64,000 nt of DNA from Hermatobates lingyangjiaoensis (GCA_026182355.1 JAPFBL010000378.1:389501-453500), one strand, 5' to 3'. Positions 31,006 to 42,908 are shown, counted from the stretch's first letter. Translations and numbers: made by a program. Notes: a model not told the origin generated them from the sequence alone.

Positions 31006-31738
31006 CAATACATTTAAAGGATATTTTTTTTCTTCTTGGTATACTTGTTGTGCATTTTGCGTTGTTTAATATATTTCAATATATCGTAGTTGATAGATAA
31101 CAAAATCGAAGGTAGGTAGCATACTATAGCAGCACTGTTTTATTCTTGTTTTTTACTAAAGAGGTCGCGATGTTAAAAGGTTGAAGACCTCTGGTTTAAC
31201 TCATATTCATCGCGAATATGCTGACTATTTTATTATCTTAGTTAAAATGCAGTATGAGGGGCCCCTTGATGATAACTCCTAATTGCCAACTATCCATAAT
31301 TACTGTATTATAATAATCGATTACTCGATGGTGCCTGGAAGTTAATATGTTCATTTCATTAGAATATTATAAAATAATTTTTTTTTTATTTTTTATACTT
31401 TAACATTTATTTGATACTTTTGTATAAAAAAAAATTGTAAATTAAAAGAAGTAACATATACAAGATATCCTGTCAAAAATTTATTCTATTACTGTTTTGT
31501 AAACATATTTTACATCGTTCAAGAAAGCTAGAAATGATTTCAGTTTTTCAGAATTTAAGAATTGTACAATTCTTAAGTCGACTACTTCATATAAGTATAA
31601 AGAAGTAAAAAATTATACTTTAAAAAGTAATTAGCATTTAAAACCCGACATTTAATGGAATAAATTTGTCATAAAACATTTATTCCAATAAAGTGTTTTG
31701 ATTTTCAAATCCAAACTAAACTCAACATATAAATTCAT
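31006..31738. other. No gene seen; AT-rich intron
   Basis: A diverged duplicate of 30250-30400 (ACAAGATATCCTGTCAAAAA and TTCAAGAAAGCTAG) is seen at 31460-31530. Confidence 0.5.
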
Positions 31739-31940
31739 ATATAAAAAGATTTCACATAAACACGTGAAATAACAATCAATGATCAAACAACAATAAGAAA
31801 TGGGAAAACAAGACTAAGATCTTTCAACCGTAACACAAGCGGTCTTCGTCAGTTGGGTTTTTGACTCTGACGAAGACCGCTTGTTATGGTTGAAAGATCT
31901 TAGTCTTGTTTTCCCATTTTCTTATTGTGGTTTGATCATA
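31739..31940. mobile_element. Short palindromic hammerhead element, family A
   Basis: Two family A arms almost back-to-back (centre at about 31856). The left motif (31813-31855, minus) lost stem I to the central deletion; the right motif is intact. Confidence 0.8.
31863..31905 (+). ncRNA. hammerhead-like motif, family A, sense to OSGIN
   Basis: Core CTGACGA (31867-31873), stem II GACCG/TGGTT, GAAA (31892-31895), stem III AGATCT, cleavage base U, stem I GACT/AGTC. Near-intact. Confidence 0.75.
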
Positions 31941-32802
31941 AATTCATACATTGAGTTATTACCACAGAGATTAGTTTATCGCATTGTACGAGGTAAGACA
32001 GTGTATTGTACTTCTAATATTAACAACATAAAAATGTTTAAAATATATTAAAGGTTCAACAAAAAGATATTGTCCATTTCATTTAAAATAATTTTAACAC
32101 TCGTAATCATACAAGAATAATTTTACGTAAAAAATAATTATTTTAATATTCTAAATGAAGAAATGAAAGTTATGAATGGAAAGTCTGACATTAACTTTAA
32201 CACTTAAGTTTATTACAAGTTAAAGTTGACACAAGGTTCTGTTGATCATGATTCAGCCATATTAATGACTGATTTAATCTTTTGTGTTGGTTTCATTAAT
32301 GAGCAAGTTAATGTGATTTCTATTCGTGGAAGTAATTGAAGACAAGTTCAATATGAGTAGTATCATGGAAGACAAATATTGAAGGTTATATGACTTAAGG
32401 TTATATAACTGAAATTATTTGATGAAGGTTAATTCACTACAGGTTATTGCATTAAATCTTTTTCGGATATTTAATTTAGACAAGTACTTTTTTTTGTAAT
32501 TAATATTGTATTATATAAAAATATTATAAAATTGAGTTTAAATATAAATGTTTTATTATTGATACAGCTTCTCGACCACTGATATTTCAAATTCACCGAA
32601 GGGGTTCTTGAGGATTTTGGTAATAAACATACAACTCCTGATAAGCCGACGTTTCGTCAAAAGTTGTTTGGTATTTTCAAGAGTAAAAAACAATTTATCT
32701 TGTTTTACTTATGTCGTTAATATAACGAACCTCTTAATTCACCGAACCTCTTCGGTGAATATAAATGTTTCAATCATTAGTTGTGCAATCCGTAATTGTG
32801 TG

Positions 32803-32972
32803 GTATTTACTCATTCTGAGGTAAAATGGATAAACCAATAAAAGTATCCTGATGATAACCAACCATATAGTGTCTTCCTGATGATGAACACAAAAGTGTT
32901 CGAAATGCGTTGAATAAAACTTCATTTGTGTGGAGACTTTTGTTGGTTTATCCATTTTACCTCAGAATGAAT
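32803..32972. mobile_element. Palindromic hammerhead element, family L
   Basis: Arms TTACTCATTCTGAGGTAAAA (32808) and inverse at 32941-32970; a single motif at 32872-32915. Confidence 0.72.
32872..32915 (+). ncRNA. hammerhead-like motif, family L, sense to OSGIN
   Basis: Core CTGATGA (32878-32884), extra U, stem II GAACAC/GTGTTC, GAAA (32902-32905), stem III ATGCGT (one mismatch from ACGCGT), cleavage base U, stem I TTC/GAA. Confidence 0.7.
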
Positions 32973-33308
32973 AAATGTTTCAGTTTAATATAAGTTTGTT
33001 TTCAAACAAATGAGTGATTTCAACTGGATATTGTTTCATTCCTGATGTAAATGATCAGATAGAAACTAATTCAATAGTATTTCACTGAAATATGTCATGG
33101 CAGATATCTCGAAGGATGCAATAATCAATTCATAATGTCACAGCACTTCGGCCTGTGATAACAGGGGCACCCCATACTGCATTTTAACCATTATCTTTAT
33201 ACCCTACTATGAGTCAATACCACATAATCACTGATTACATTGTCTTTCAAAATATACTTTACTCAATGACTTGATTTGATTATTAAAGAAGTTTTTTTGT
33301 ATTTTCAG

Positions 33309-33363
33309 AATTATGAAATACATGAAAAGAGGGGAAGTAACTTCAGTTACACCTTATAAAGAG
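33309..33363 (+). CDS. OSGIN: OSGIN-like, coding exon 4 (55 bp)
   Basis: The acceptor is TTTTCAG and the donor GAG|GTAATA. The first base completes Lys from exon 3, and the exon ends in phase 0. It encodes IMKYMKRGEVTSVTPYKE; the VTSV stretch fits the OSGIN/FMO beta strand between the FAD and NADP domains. The exon is too short to be recognised alone; phase agreement with exons 3 and 5 supports it. Confidence 0.75.
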
Positions 33364-33432
33364 GTAATATAATAATTATATTATTATTAAAAAAAAATAC
33401 TGGGTATATTATAGTATTTAATTAATGTACAG

Positions 33433-33663
33433 TTGGGTCGAAAAGATAAAAAGGTTAAACGAAATTATAATGATAACTTAAGTGTTTTTGGGGACAACAA
33501 AGTACACATAGGAATCATAGGGAACGAGTTAGCTGGAGCTAAGGAGGGGGCCCTGGACAACAGCTTGGACTTTATTTACGTAAAATACCCCACGTCCTAT
33601 ATCAAAGAAAGGCTCGCTAGACAAACAGTGGCACGATGGGAAACAAATTGGGAAATCCACTAA
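33433..33663 (+). pseudogene. Non-LTR retrotransposon RNase H fragment
   Basis: VHIGIIGNELAGAKEGALDN is the HxGIxGNExAD block of retrotransposon-encoded RNase H. Only the C-terminal part remains, about 100 bp after OSGIN exon 4. Confidence 0.72.
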
Positions 33664-33877
33664 AGGCCTTCTAACAAAGGACCATTCCAACGACCAAGGA
33701 AGAGTTCCATGCACGACAGTGCACGTCGTATTTAGCAGTTCTGGACCAGAGGCCCACTACTGCTAAATTGACAACCTGCTTTTTTTTTGTTTTGGTCAGT
33801 AGGCATTGTCAATACTGGGGACGTTAGTCTGTCAGGGAAAGGAGTCGTATTCGTGGTCGTATGGTCTTGCAGTTTTG

Positions 33878-34667
33878 CATTATCTGAGGTACTATATTAT
33901 TTATAAGTCATTTGGTCGTCATATTTAGTTCTATATTAGGTACTAATCATATCATCTAAACGTCATATTAGGTACTGTATTATTTATAAGTCATTAAATC
34001 GTCATATTTAGTTCTATATTAGGTACTAATCATATCGTCTAAACGTCATATTAGGTACTGTATTATTTATAAGTCATTAGATCGTCATATTTAGTTATAT
34101 ATTAGGTACTAATCATATCATCTAAACGTCATATTAGGTACTGTATTATTTATAAGTCATTAGGTCGTCATATTTAGTTATATATTAGGTCCTAATCATA
34201 TCATCTAAACGTCATATTAGGTACTGTATTATTTATAAGTCATTAGGTCGTCATATTTAGTTATATATTAGGTCCTAATCATATCATCTAAACGTCATAT
34301 TAGGTACTGTATTATTTATAAGTCATTAGGTCGTCATATTTAGTTATATATTAGGTACTAATCATATCATCTAAACGTCATATTAGATACTATATTATTT
34401 ATGTCATTAGGTCGTCATATTTAGTTCTATATTAGGTACTAATCATATCTAAACGTCATATTAGGTACTGTATTATTTATAAGTCATTTGGTCGTCATAT
34501 TTAGTTTTATAATAGGGTAATAATCATATCATCTAAACGTCATATTAGATACTATATTATTTATAAGTCATTAGGTCGTCATATTTAGTTCTATATTAGG
34601 TACTAATCATATCATCTAAACGTCATATTAGGTACTATATTATTTATAAGTCATTAGGTCGTCATAT
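33878..34667 (+). repeat. 83-bp tandem array splitting a retrotransposon
   Basis: About 9 units of TATTAGGTACTAATCATATC + TAAACGTCATATTAGGTACTG + TTATAAGTCATTAGGTCG, period about 83 bp. Confidence 0.93.
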
Positions 34668-35009
34668 TTAACAAAGGAATATTTTCCTAGTGTAAAACAA
34701 AGACTATCCATGAAACATTTCCAACTAAACTATAAACTATCCCAATATATGACAGGACATGGGTCATTTAAAGATTACCTGATCCGGTTGAAAATAGCTT
34801 CTAGTCCATCATGCGCATGTAACGCGGAGACACCCCAATCTCCTAGACACTTGGTGTATGAGTGCTGTTTGAGGGAACCACAAAGACTGGCTCTCATACG
34901 CAAGGTCTTGGTTTGTGGAGAGGAGTGGCTCGTTAGGCCTTCCTCATTAATTAAAGAACAATATTATAAAGAATTTGTGAAATTTTTATATAGTGTAGAC
35001 ATATAAGAA
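34668..35009 (+). pseudogene. Non-LTR retrotransposon C-terminal zinc-knuckle region
   Basis: TKEYFPSVKQRLSM, then MTGHGSFKDYLIRLKIA and CACNAETPQSPRHLVYECC. The TGHG.F..YL.R and C.C....PRHL..EC blocks are the usual end of jockey/R1/I-type ORF2 after RNase H. Stop at 35007-35009. It is the downstream half of the element that starts at 33433. Confidence 0.75.
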
Positions 35010-35022
35010 ATATATATATATA

Positions 35023-35732
35023 CAGTAGTACCTCGAGATACGACTGCTTCTTCTTACGAATTATTCGAGATAAGGCCAAAAATGTCGTGAAAATCCTGTT
35101 CTAAATACGACGTAATGTTCATCTTACGACGTAAAATCTGAGGCGCCGAGAAAGAATTTTTGTCGAAACTTCTGGAACCTTCTAGAAGCTTCTGAGACCG
35201 TTCGGGAAAGTCAGTCGTGTGTGTTGCAGGAACGACCCAAAATGTGTTCACGTAGCGATGCGTATACGACGCCGTAGCATTCCACAAGGCGTCTTCCTTT
35301 CTTCAGAAAGCCGGTAAATTTCGTATCGTTTGTGTCCCTGTATTTGTGCTCCGACTTTCTCGTATTTTCTGGTATCGCCCGCGTCTCCTTTGTACTATTT
35401 ATCTTAATTGTATTAACAATGAGACCTAAGAAGAAGTACCACCCACGAAAACCACCCATGTACCAAAATCATGCACCTGAAACTCTGTTTTTACATATTA
35501 ATTCAATATTTATTCAATTCTTTTGTATTTGTATGGTTAAATGCTTGTTTTTTACTGTACTTTTGTTAGTTTTATAACGTAAAATAGGAAATTATATACG
35601 GGTTTTGGGCCGTCGAACCAATTAATTTTTTTCCCATTAATTCTTATGGTAATTATATGTTCGTGATACGAATTTTTTAAGATACGACGGGGGTTCTGGA
35701 ACCAATTAAATTCGTATCTCGAGGTACTACTG
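35023..35732 (+). mobile_element. pogo/Tigger-like DNA element, complete ends
   Basis: Perfect TIRs of at least 20 bp, CAGTAGTACCTCGAGATACG, with TA duplications at 35021-35022 and 35733-35734. 710 bp; only a small frame inside (MRPKKKYHPRKPP). Confidence 0.88.
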
Positions 35733-35734
35733 TA

Positions 35735-36398
35735 TATATTGTTGAATTATGAATCAATGTAAAATAAGTATTTTGTAGTGTAAATGAAAGAAGAAGTATT
35801 GCGTACAATTTAACGATGATGCATGTAATACACAGTGGAACATGCTGAAATAAAATAAAAAAAAAAACATAAGTGTTTCATGTTTATGCCACATAAATTG
35901 ATTTCTTTCAAATTTGTAGAATATTAATATGAAAAATTTGAATTTCGTACATGTTTTTAAAACTTTTTTGCTTTCTATTTGACTTAAATATCTGAAATAT
36001 GTAACTCTAAGTGGAAATTTGAACAATTTAGAGGTTTTTATGAATGAAATTATCATTTTATTCCTGCAATAGATTAAATTCTTAATTAACTTAAAATATA
36101 GAACATGGAATATCTAGTTGGCGTTGTTTGTAAACAGTAAACTACATTAATAAGGAAATAAAGAAGAAGGCAATTAGCTGAATCATTTGAAATAATGAAT
36201 GGCGTTACGAAAGGAATTCACTTTTAATTGCTTCCTAATCATTCTTGATGACTCGTCAGAGTGAGCCTTTGTGTCATTAACGATCTTCAAACCAAATTGT
36301 CAAAACAATATCAATTATAGTTCAGTTAAATTAATATTTAAGTTTTAATTTAACAATAATTTATTGATTTCATTTGTAATTAACATAGTTTTGTTTAG
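35735..36398. other. No gene seen; AT-rich intron
   Basis: Unique AT-rich DNA up to OSGIN exon 5. Confidence 0.55.
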
Positions 36399-36475
36399 GA
36401 CAGTGAAAATGACTGTAAACTTTGGCGAGTTGAAGGAACAGACAATCAGGGAGTGCCGTTTACATATATCTCAAG
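36399..36475 (+). CDS. OSGIN: OSGIN-like, coding exon 5
   Basis: The acceptor is TTGTTTAG and the donor AG|GTTGGT. The exon is 77 bp, phase 0 in, and leaves two bases (AG) that the next exon completes to Arg. The product is DSENDCKLWRVEGTDNQG followed by VPFTYIS. The K-L-W-V-E-G pattern leads into the strand before the ATG motif in the next exon, as expected for this family. Confidence 0.78.
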
Positions 36476-37127
36476 GTTGGTAACATTTAAAATCCTTATA
36501 TTTGTTATATGTAAAAAGTGAATAATTTATTTTCTACCTATCAATACCTACAGAGAGAGGGTTTTTTTCCCCTAAAACCGAATTCTATTTTTGTTTAATG
36601 TGTAATAACTTGATTTTCTTTTCGTAAAACTTACAAAATAAATACTTGAAAATATAGAACGAATATACAGTAATCCCTCACTTTTTGCGGATAATGGGGA
36701 CCGAAGATAACTGGCGAAAATCCGCGAATAATGGACGCGCCTTTATAAAAGCCTCTAAAGCTCAAACAACGACATTTCCAACAGAGAGAGAATCCTGACC
36801 TTACTGAATACTGTTCTGTGTTGTAAATAAAAATGAAAAAAAAACAGAAAAAAATCAGAAATAATTCTGAACAGAGACTAATGTGTAGTGCGTAGATTCA
36901 CATGGGCGTGGGTGGCGTGGTAAACTGAAAGTTGGGCGATATGAATTAGCCAATCAGATCAAAGGAAACATCTTTGGTTATTTTTTTATTAATTTCAACT
37001 TCTATTTTTTGATATTTTTATTATTCTCTTGTTACAATGGATTATCTTTTAATATTTTTCATTAATTTTTAGTTTTTATTGAATATTTTTTAATAGCTTT
37101 TATCACCCTTTAATTTAGTACTGTAGA

Positions 37128-37278
37128 ATAAAAAGATTTCACATAAACCCGTGAAATAACAATCAATGATCAAACCACAATAAGAAATGGGAAAACAAGA
37201 CTAAGATCTTTCAATCGTAACAAGCGGTCTTCGTCAGAGTCAAAAACCCAACTCAGTTATTATTGTGGTTTGATCATT
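37128..37278. mobile_element. Family A element nested in Tigger-like element
   Basis: Left arm AAAAAGATTTCACATAAACC to CAAAAACCCAAC, then only the outer end of the right arm (ATTGTGGTTTGATCATTATA). The right motif is deleted. Confidence 0.75.
37198..37241 (-). ncRNA. hammerhead-like motif, family A
   Basis: Core CTGACGA (37231-37237), GAAA, AGATCT, stem I GACT/AGTC intact; stem II has one mismatch. Confidence 0.7.
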
Positions 37279-37685
37279 ATACTGTAGAATATATTTTGAC
37301 CCATGAAGTCACTGGTTGTTTGATATCTTTCTCTATCGTACAAGAAGAATCCTGTATATTTTCTTCTCTAATACTAACTACTGTAGTTTTTCATTACGAG
37401 TTGTATTTTTTTTTATTTTTTACTGCAATTACAGTTGAATATTTTTTTATATTTTTAATTGAACATTTCAGGACCCCGTGAAACACTGAACCCGCGAACT
37501 ACCGAGTGATTACTGTAGTTTCGTCTCCCTTCATAGATATCACGTTGTTCTAATTTTAGAATATGTCTCACTTTTCTGGAATCCACATTATAATCAGAAT
37601 TTACTGTTAAAATGCATTGAGAGGGGCCCCAGTCATGGCGTCTGGGTATCGTTGTCTATTAGTATAGTAACTGTCTGTATACGAG

Positions 37686-37790
37686 TAAGATGACAAAGGT
37701 CGCTTGTCACGGTTGAAAGGTCTTAGTCTTTTCTCATTTCTTGTTGTAGTTTGAAAGTTGATTGTTATTTCATGTGTTTATTGTAGAATC
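37686..37790 (+). repeat. Decayed family A arm
   Basis: AAAGGTCGCTTGTCACGGTT GAAAGGTC then TTTCATGTGTTTATTGTAGAA; core mutated. Confidence 0.6.
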
Positions 37791-37839
37791 TTGTTATTAG
37801 ATCGTCGTTTTTTTTTTATTGTTTGAACCGATTCTTAAG

Positions 37840-38133
37840 CGGGTGATAATGTTAACCGTTTATCTGCTTTTTGTTTCATCGGTTGATTTTACAGATTCTA
37901 TATTGGGAGTCTTAAATTTTGCCTAACTCAAGTGAATTTCGAATTGGGGTCTGTAACGAGTACCTGACATTGTACAGGCTCGGAACCGACGGCTTAAACG
38001 TCCTCTCTGAGGGACGACTTGCTCAGATTTATTCACCTCCCGTGTAAATACATCGAAGGCCAGGTGGGGATCGAACCCCGGACTACCAGCCCCAGAGGTG
38101 AGTACGATAACCACTGAGCTAACCTGGCCCCTC
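37840..38133 (-). repeat. tRNA-derived SINE, minus strand, tail type 2
   Basis: The tail complement AACCGATTCTTAAGCGGGTG and GATTCTATATTGGGAGTC show the second 3' tail type. Body and head (ACCACTGAGCTAACCTGGCC) are well kept. Confidence 0.82.
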
Positions 38134-38220
38134 AGGTCGTCTATAACTGTCTCTAGGTTTCAGTTTTCCTCTCAATTCGAACTCTCCCTTCAATGCATCT
38201 GCCGCAAATATTTTCATTTT

Positions 38221-38592
38221 CTCATTATAGGGTAAAAAGCTAATGAAATTGTCTCCACATATAAAAATTAAATGGTATAAACAACGTGTTTCGAACATGT
38301 AGTGTTCTTCCTCAGGCATTAACTAAAAAATGCAATGACACCAGAGAGTTATCTATAGTATACAGTAAATATAGTACAAAATAAAAATAAAAAAAATATT
38401 TTATTTTATTTTTACTTTGTACTATAGATAACTCTCTGATGATATTGTATTTTTTAGTTAACGCCTGATTAAGAACACTACGTGTTCGAAATGCGTTGTT
38501 TATACCATTAAAATTGTTATATGTGGAGACTATTTCATTAGCTTTTTACCCTACAATGAGTAAATACCACATAATAACTGATTGCACTACGT
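38221..38592. mobile_element. Palindromic hammerhead element, family H
   Basis: Arms CTCATTATAGGGTAAAAAGC and inverse, each with a motif, loop with ATAACTCTCTG inverted pairs. The left motif has core CTGAGGA (38309-38315) and GAAA (38289-38292); the right motif core is CTGATTA (38465-38471), mutated. Confidence 0.78.
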
Positions 38593-38739
38593 TAGAATTT
38601 TTATTTTCTACTCTTAACTGAATTCATCCAAAACTTGTACCACTTTCTTATCTTTTATTTAAACAAACTAGGTACCTTTTTAACCCAGTTTTTCCTTGTT
38701 CTTTACTTTTTCAATAAATATTTTTTTCATACTGAGGTA

Positions 38740-39025
38740 AATAAATATATCAAAGTCTCCAAACAATAAAAAGGAAGCCACTTTTATTCTAAACGTTTCG
38801 AACACTTCTTGTTCATCGTCAGGAAAACTTCCCAATAGAACTAGTAGAGGACCGAAAAAGTCTAAAGATCTACTCAGTTCTGTCCACTACTTCCATTGGA
38901 AGTTAACCTGATGATGAACACGATGTGTTCGAAACGTTTTGAATAAAAAGGAGGCTACATTATTATGTGGAGACTTTATCTTTTTACCACAGTATGAGTA
39001 AATACCACACAATTGCGCATTCCAC
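38740..39025. mobile_element. Palindromic hammerhead element, family L
   Basis: Arms ACTGAGGTAAATAAATATAT.. and inverse near 38990. It contains a minus motif at 38788-38828 (core CTGACGA, stem II GAACA/TGTTC) and a plus motif at 38903-38943 (core CTGATGA, stem II GAACA/TGTTC, GAAA, ACGT). Confidence 0.75.
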
Positions 39026-40183
39026 AATTAATGAATCAAACATTTTCTCTTTAGAAATATTTCTTATTTTTTTTTTTATAAAACATAAAGTTATGTTCAA
39101 ATATTTTTCTTTAAAACTGTATTGATATTATGTTGTATATTATAGTTATGTTGATTTACGAATTATAACTATATTATTATTAACGATTAATTGCACCATG
39201 CGTATAATTATTATGTTAATTAATAATTACGATTGTTAATTAACTATAATTATTTCATTCCTGTATCATAACGTCATACACTTCTATCGATTGTAACCTG
39301 CAAACGATATATCGATACTAACACTTAATATGTTAAGATAGCAGGGGGCACTACCATCTATGAATATTAACCGAATTCACTTGAATCCTTCTGTTCTAAA
39401 TTTTTCTAAAAGCTTTTCCATATACGAGTTACGCAACAGATTATCTTAATATCTTCACCTTTGTGCTCGATTTAATATTCGTCATCTTATTTCCTGTAGA
39501 AAATATTATGACATTCTATTCTTGTTAAATAATTTCATTTATTGTCCTTATCTCTTGTCCCTAATTATATTAATTATATCGCATCATATATTTTAAAAAA
39601 GCCCAAATTCTTCTATGTTTGATGTCACAAAAATAATTCCCCATTGTCTCTATAACGATAAAGTGTAATTAATTACCTATGTATAAATATAGATTATTTA
39701 TAATCGCGATTGAAGGAAATATAAAACAATTACCAGCCATTACGTTGTAGTTTGTTTAATTGCCACCGACTCCATTTTGTTTTATTTAATTATCGCGGTC
39801 ATTATAATTGCCTGTAATTGCTCTTTACTATTTTAATTAATTAATGTTTACCTCATTAAAAAAAATGACTTGGTATTATAAAAGGATTTTGAACTGTATG
39901 TAAATAATTAAATATCATTATACGAGTAAATTAAGTTAAGTCTTTATGTTAATTAAATAATTAAGGTAGGAATAATTAAATTCACAAATGAAATACTCAA
40001 AACAAAACATTATTAAAATAATGAAGGGCAAATCGTGGGTAATAAATACTCTACATTATTTGTAATGTGCCTATAACTAATTTTATAATTATAAAGAAAA
40101 ACAAATTTGAAATGAAATCATGTCAACTCGATCCTGCATGATTTGTAGTTTCATGAATGTGCAATCAGATGGCATGTGATTAG
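39026..40183. other. No gene seen; very AT-rich intron
   Basis: AATTAATT-rich unique DNA. Confidence 0.55.
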
Positions 40184-40193
40184 CTGATAACAT

Positions 40194-40508
40194 GGGAGCC
40201 AGCGTAACTTAGTGGCTGCGTGCTCGCCCTGGACTGGCAGGTCAAGGGTTCAATACCCACTCTAGTTTTCGATTTATTTACTCTCGGAGATGAATAAATC
40301 TGAGTACATTGTATGTCGGAGAGGATGTTAAGCCCTCGACCCCGAGCCTGTTCGATGTCAGTTACTCGTTAAACATCCCCCTACTCTAAATACATTTAGA
40401 CTCCCAATGTAGACTCAATCTTTATTGTGTCGTATACAAAGAGTCAGTTTTCAGCCTCTATGTGTTCTCTTGTGAGTCTGCTACTGCAACCTAACTTAAC
40501 CTACCCTA
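40194..40508 (+). repeat. tRNA-derived SINE with 10-bp target duplication
   Basis: Head GGGAGCCAGCGTAACTTAGT, B box GGTTCAATACC, tail CTGCAACCTAACTTAACC. Flanked by CTGATAACAT at 40184-40193 and 40509-40518. Confidence 0.9.
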
Positions 40509-40971
40509 CTGATAACATATTTTTACATTAGCTATTCATTTCTTATCAGTGAAGTAACCTCAACACTGTTATAAAAGTGAATATCGTGCATCATTCACGT
40601 GAATATATGTAAAATAATTTGTTTTCTGAGGTAACTGCCTCAAAAGATATTAACATAGTCTATGTAATAACATGTTTATCGGGTTTTTTGTTGTTATTTT
40701 ATTAACTTAGAGTTGTTTTATAGGACAAGTAGGCTCGTAAACAAATTATATTAATTCTAACGTAGTGCAATCACTTATTATGTGGTATTTACTCTAGAAA
40801 TTATTTTAATTCTATTTAAGCTGTTTATATGGACCATGTAAGTTTTTCCTAATAAAACTAATAGAATGTTAACTGTGTTTTGTCATTAGGATAGTTGTTA
40901 GTATTTAAGGAACCGTATTTTCTAGAATTGTATTATAATCAGTTTATGTGCATCTAGAACCCATCTTGGAA

Positions 40972-41320
40972 CAGAGGGAGTTTACGAGTCCCAGAGTTGA
41001 CAAAGCAACAATGGCCAAAATTTTTATAAAACTAATTTGTTTTAATAATTTCAAAATGTAAACATGGATGGATTTTGTTGTAATTGGTAATTTTAGGTAA
41101 ATAATGTCTATTTATTAGACTCAAAGAAGTGTTTGGTCTTCTCCCAAACCAGGAATATAGCAAGAACTAATTAAAGTTATACTGAAAGAAACATTACTGC
41201 AATATAAGTATGAGTTGCCATTTAAGATTTGAGAAATGACTCCAAAATGAGTACTGGAGAGTAGGGAAACCCTTATAACCTCTGTGTAAAGGTCCGTCTC
41301 TGTAAACGCTGGGGCTCCTA
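40972..41320 (+). repeat. Unclassified interspersed repeat, copy 2
   Basis: About 90% similar by eye to 29757-30135, from GAGGGAGTTTACGAGTCCCA to AACGCTGGGGCTCC. No flanking duplication seen. Confidence 0.65.
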
Positions 41321-41563
41321 AAGTACACTCAAGCCCCCATCTTATTCGAGTACCTTTACGTATTTCAGTCACCAACTATTCTAGAATCACAATATCATCA
41401 GTTCATTTTCATTTAGAACCCACCAATAAATAAGCAAAATCATTTATAACCAGAAAACTATTTAACTTTCAACCATTTTACAATTTTCTTTCATATTTCA
41501 AATTATATCAGTTCAATTAACATTTATTATAAATTAAAATGTTCTTTTTTTTTTTACTTTCAG

Positions 41564-41706
41564 GAATGTTGTCCTGGCAACAGGTACTTCTGATGTCCCG
41601 AACGCTCTCAGTGTTCCTGGAGAATATGAACCATATGTCCATCATCGACTAACATCCCTTGAGGCCGATCTGGAAACCTTGGCGTCTCAGCCTCCTGAAA
41701 CCAGAG
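41564..41706 (+). CDS. OSGIN: OSGIN-like, coding exon 6, ATG motif
   Basis: The acceptor is CTTTCAG and the donor AGAG|GTTTGT. The exon is 143 bp, finishing Arg at its start and leaving one base of Gly at its end. It encodes NVVLATGTSDVPNALSVPGE, whose LATGTSDVPN is the ATG-containing linker typical of flavin monooxygenase-like proteins. The following VHHRLTSLEADLETL fits OSGIN. Confidence 0.88.
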
Positions 41707-42059
41707 GTTTGTCCAAAAGTATAATTTATGTTAGCATTACTTATGCTTTTCTTTTCAATAATGTAATTAATATTATATTACCTCAAATACCAAAGATTTT
41801 AAACTATATATATATATTTTTTTAATATTGGGAAGATTGTTAACAACAGTTAAAGTATAAGGCATTATCATACTTTATAAATTTCTTACTTGACCGGTTT
41901 TGGGTTTCGTCCACCTTCCAGAGTAAAACTTGATAGATTGGTTATTCTATCTCTATAACCCTGTATCAATTCTTCCTATTCGATAGCCTTTACAATTACT
42001 TGTAAAACGCTCGCCTTTTGGCTGTTGAGCTTTTTAGGCGTTGTGCTTACCAATAAAAC

Positions 42060-42855
42060 GAGATTTTACGTATTTTGAAAGCTTCTTCTTGAATGTTTTT
42101 CTTTTTCTTTCACTCGAAACTTTCTTCTTTCTTCTTATTGAATGTTTTTCTTTTTCTTTTACTCCAAACCTCTTCTTGAGTGTTTTTCTTTTTCTTTTAC
42201 TCCAAACCTTCTTCTTGAGTGTTTTTCTTTTACTCCAAACCTTCTTCTTGAGTGTTTTTCTTTTTCTTTTACTCGAAATCTTCTTCTTGAGTGTTTTTCT
42301 TTTTCTTTGACTCGAAATCTTCTTCTTGAGTGTTTTTCTTTTTCTTTGACTCGAAATCTTCGTCTTGAGTGTTTTTCTTTTTCTTTGACTCGAAATCTTC
42401 TTCTTGAATGTTTTTCTTTTTATTTTACTCCAAACCTTCTTCTTGAATGTTTTTCTTTTTGTTTGACTCGAAATCTTCTTCTTTCTTCTTCTTGAATGTT
42501 TTTCTTTTTCTTTGACTCAAAACCTTCTTCTTCTTGAATGTTTTTCTTTTTCTTTGACTCAAAACCTTCTTCTTCTTGAATGTTTTTCTTTTTGTTTGAC
42601 TCGAAATCTTCTTCTTTCTTCTTCTTGAATGTTTTTCATTTCTTTGACTCGAAACCTTCTTCTTGAATGTTTTTCTTTTTCTTTGACTCAAAACCTTCTT
42701 CTTCTTGAATGTTTTTCTTTTTCTTTGACTCGAAATCTTCTTCTTGAAAGTTTTTCTTTTTATTTTACTTGAAACCTTCTTTCTTCTTCTTGAATGTTTT
42801 TCTTTTTCTTTGACTCCAAACCTTCTTCTTGAATTTTTTTCTTTTAATTTCTCTT
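42060..42855 (+). repeat. Pyrimidine-rich minisatellite before OSGIN exon 7
   Basis: About 20 units of CTTCTTCTTGAATGTTTTTC + TTTTTCTTTGACTCGAAA, 30-45 bp each. It ends about 50 bp before the exon acceptor and resembles an extended polypyrimidine tract. The frames on both strands are repeat artefacts. Confidence 0.92.
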
Positions 42856-42908
42856 ATCAACATTCTTTTTGATTGTAAAAACCACAAAAAAACCTTTTTT
42901 TTTTACAG

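Larger units (their letters stand above)
36668..37515 (+). mobile_element. pogo/Tigger-like element with nested family A arm
   Basis: Ends TA|CAGTAATCCCTCACT and CCGAGTGATTACTG|TA (imperfect TIRs). Left part matches 9632. A family A hammerhead piece is inserted at 37128-37278. Confidence 0.78.

Noticed and set aside
35332..35577. 81-residue frame in the Tigger-like element
   Set aside because: No helix-turn-helix or DDE motif recognised; too short to be a transposase.
42041..42691. Lys/Glu-rich or Phe/Ser-rich repeat proteins
   Set aside because: Pure products of the CTTCTT minisatellite in an OSGIN intron.
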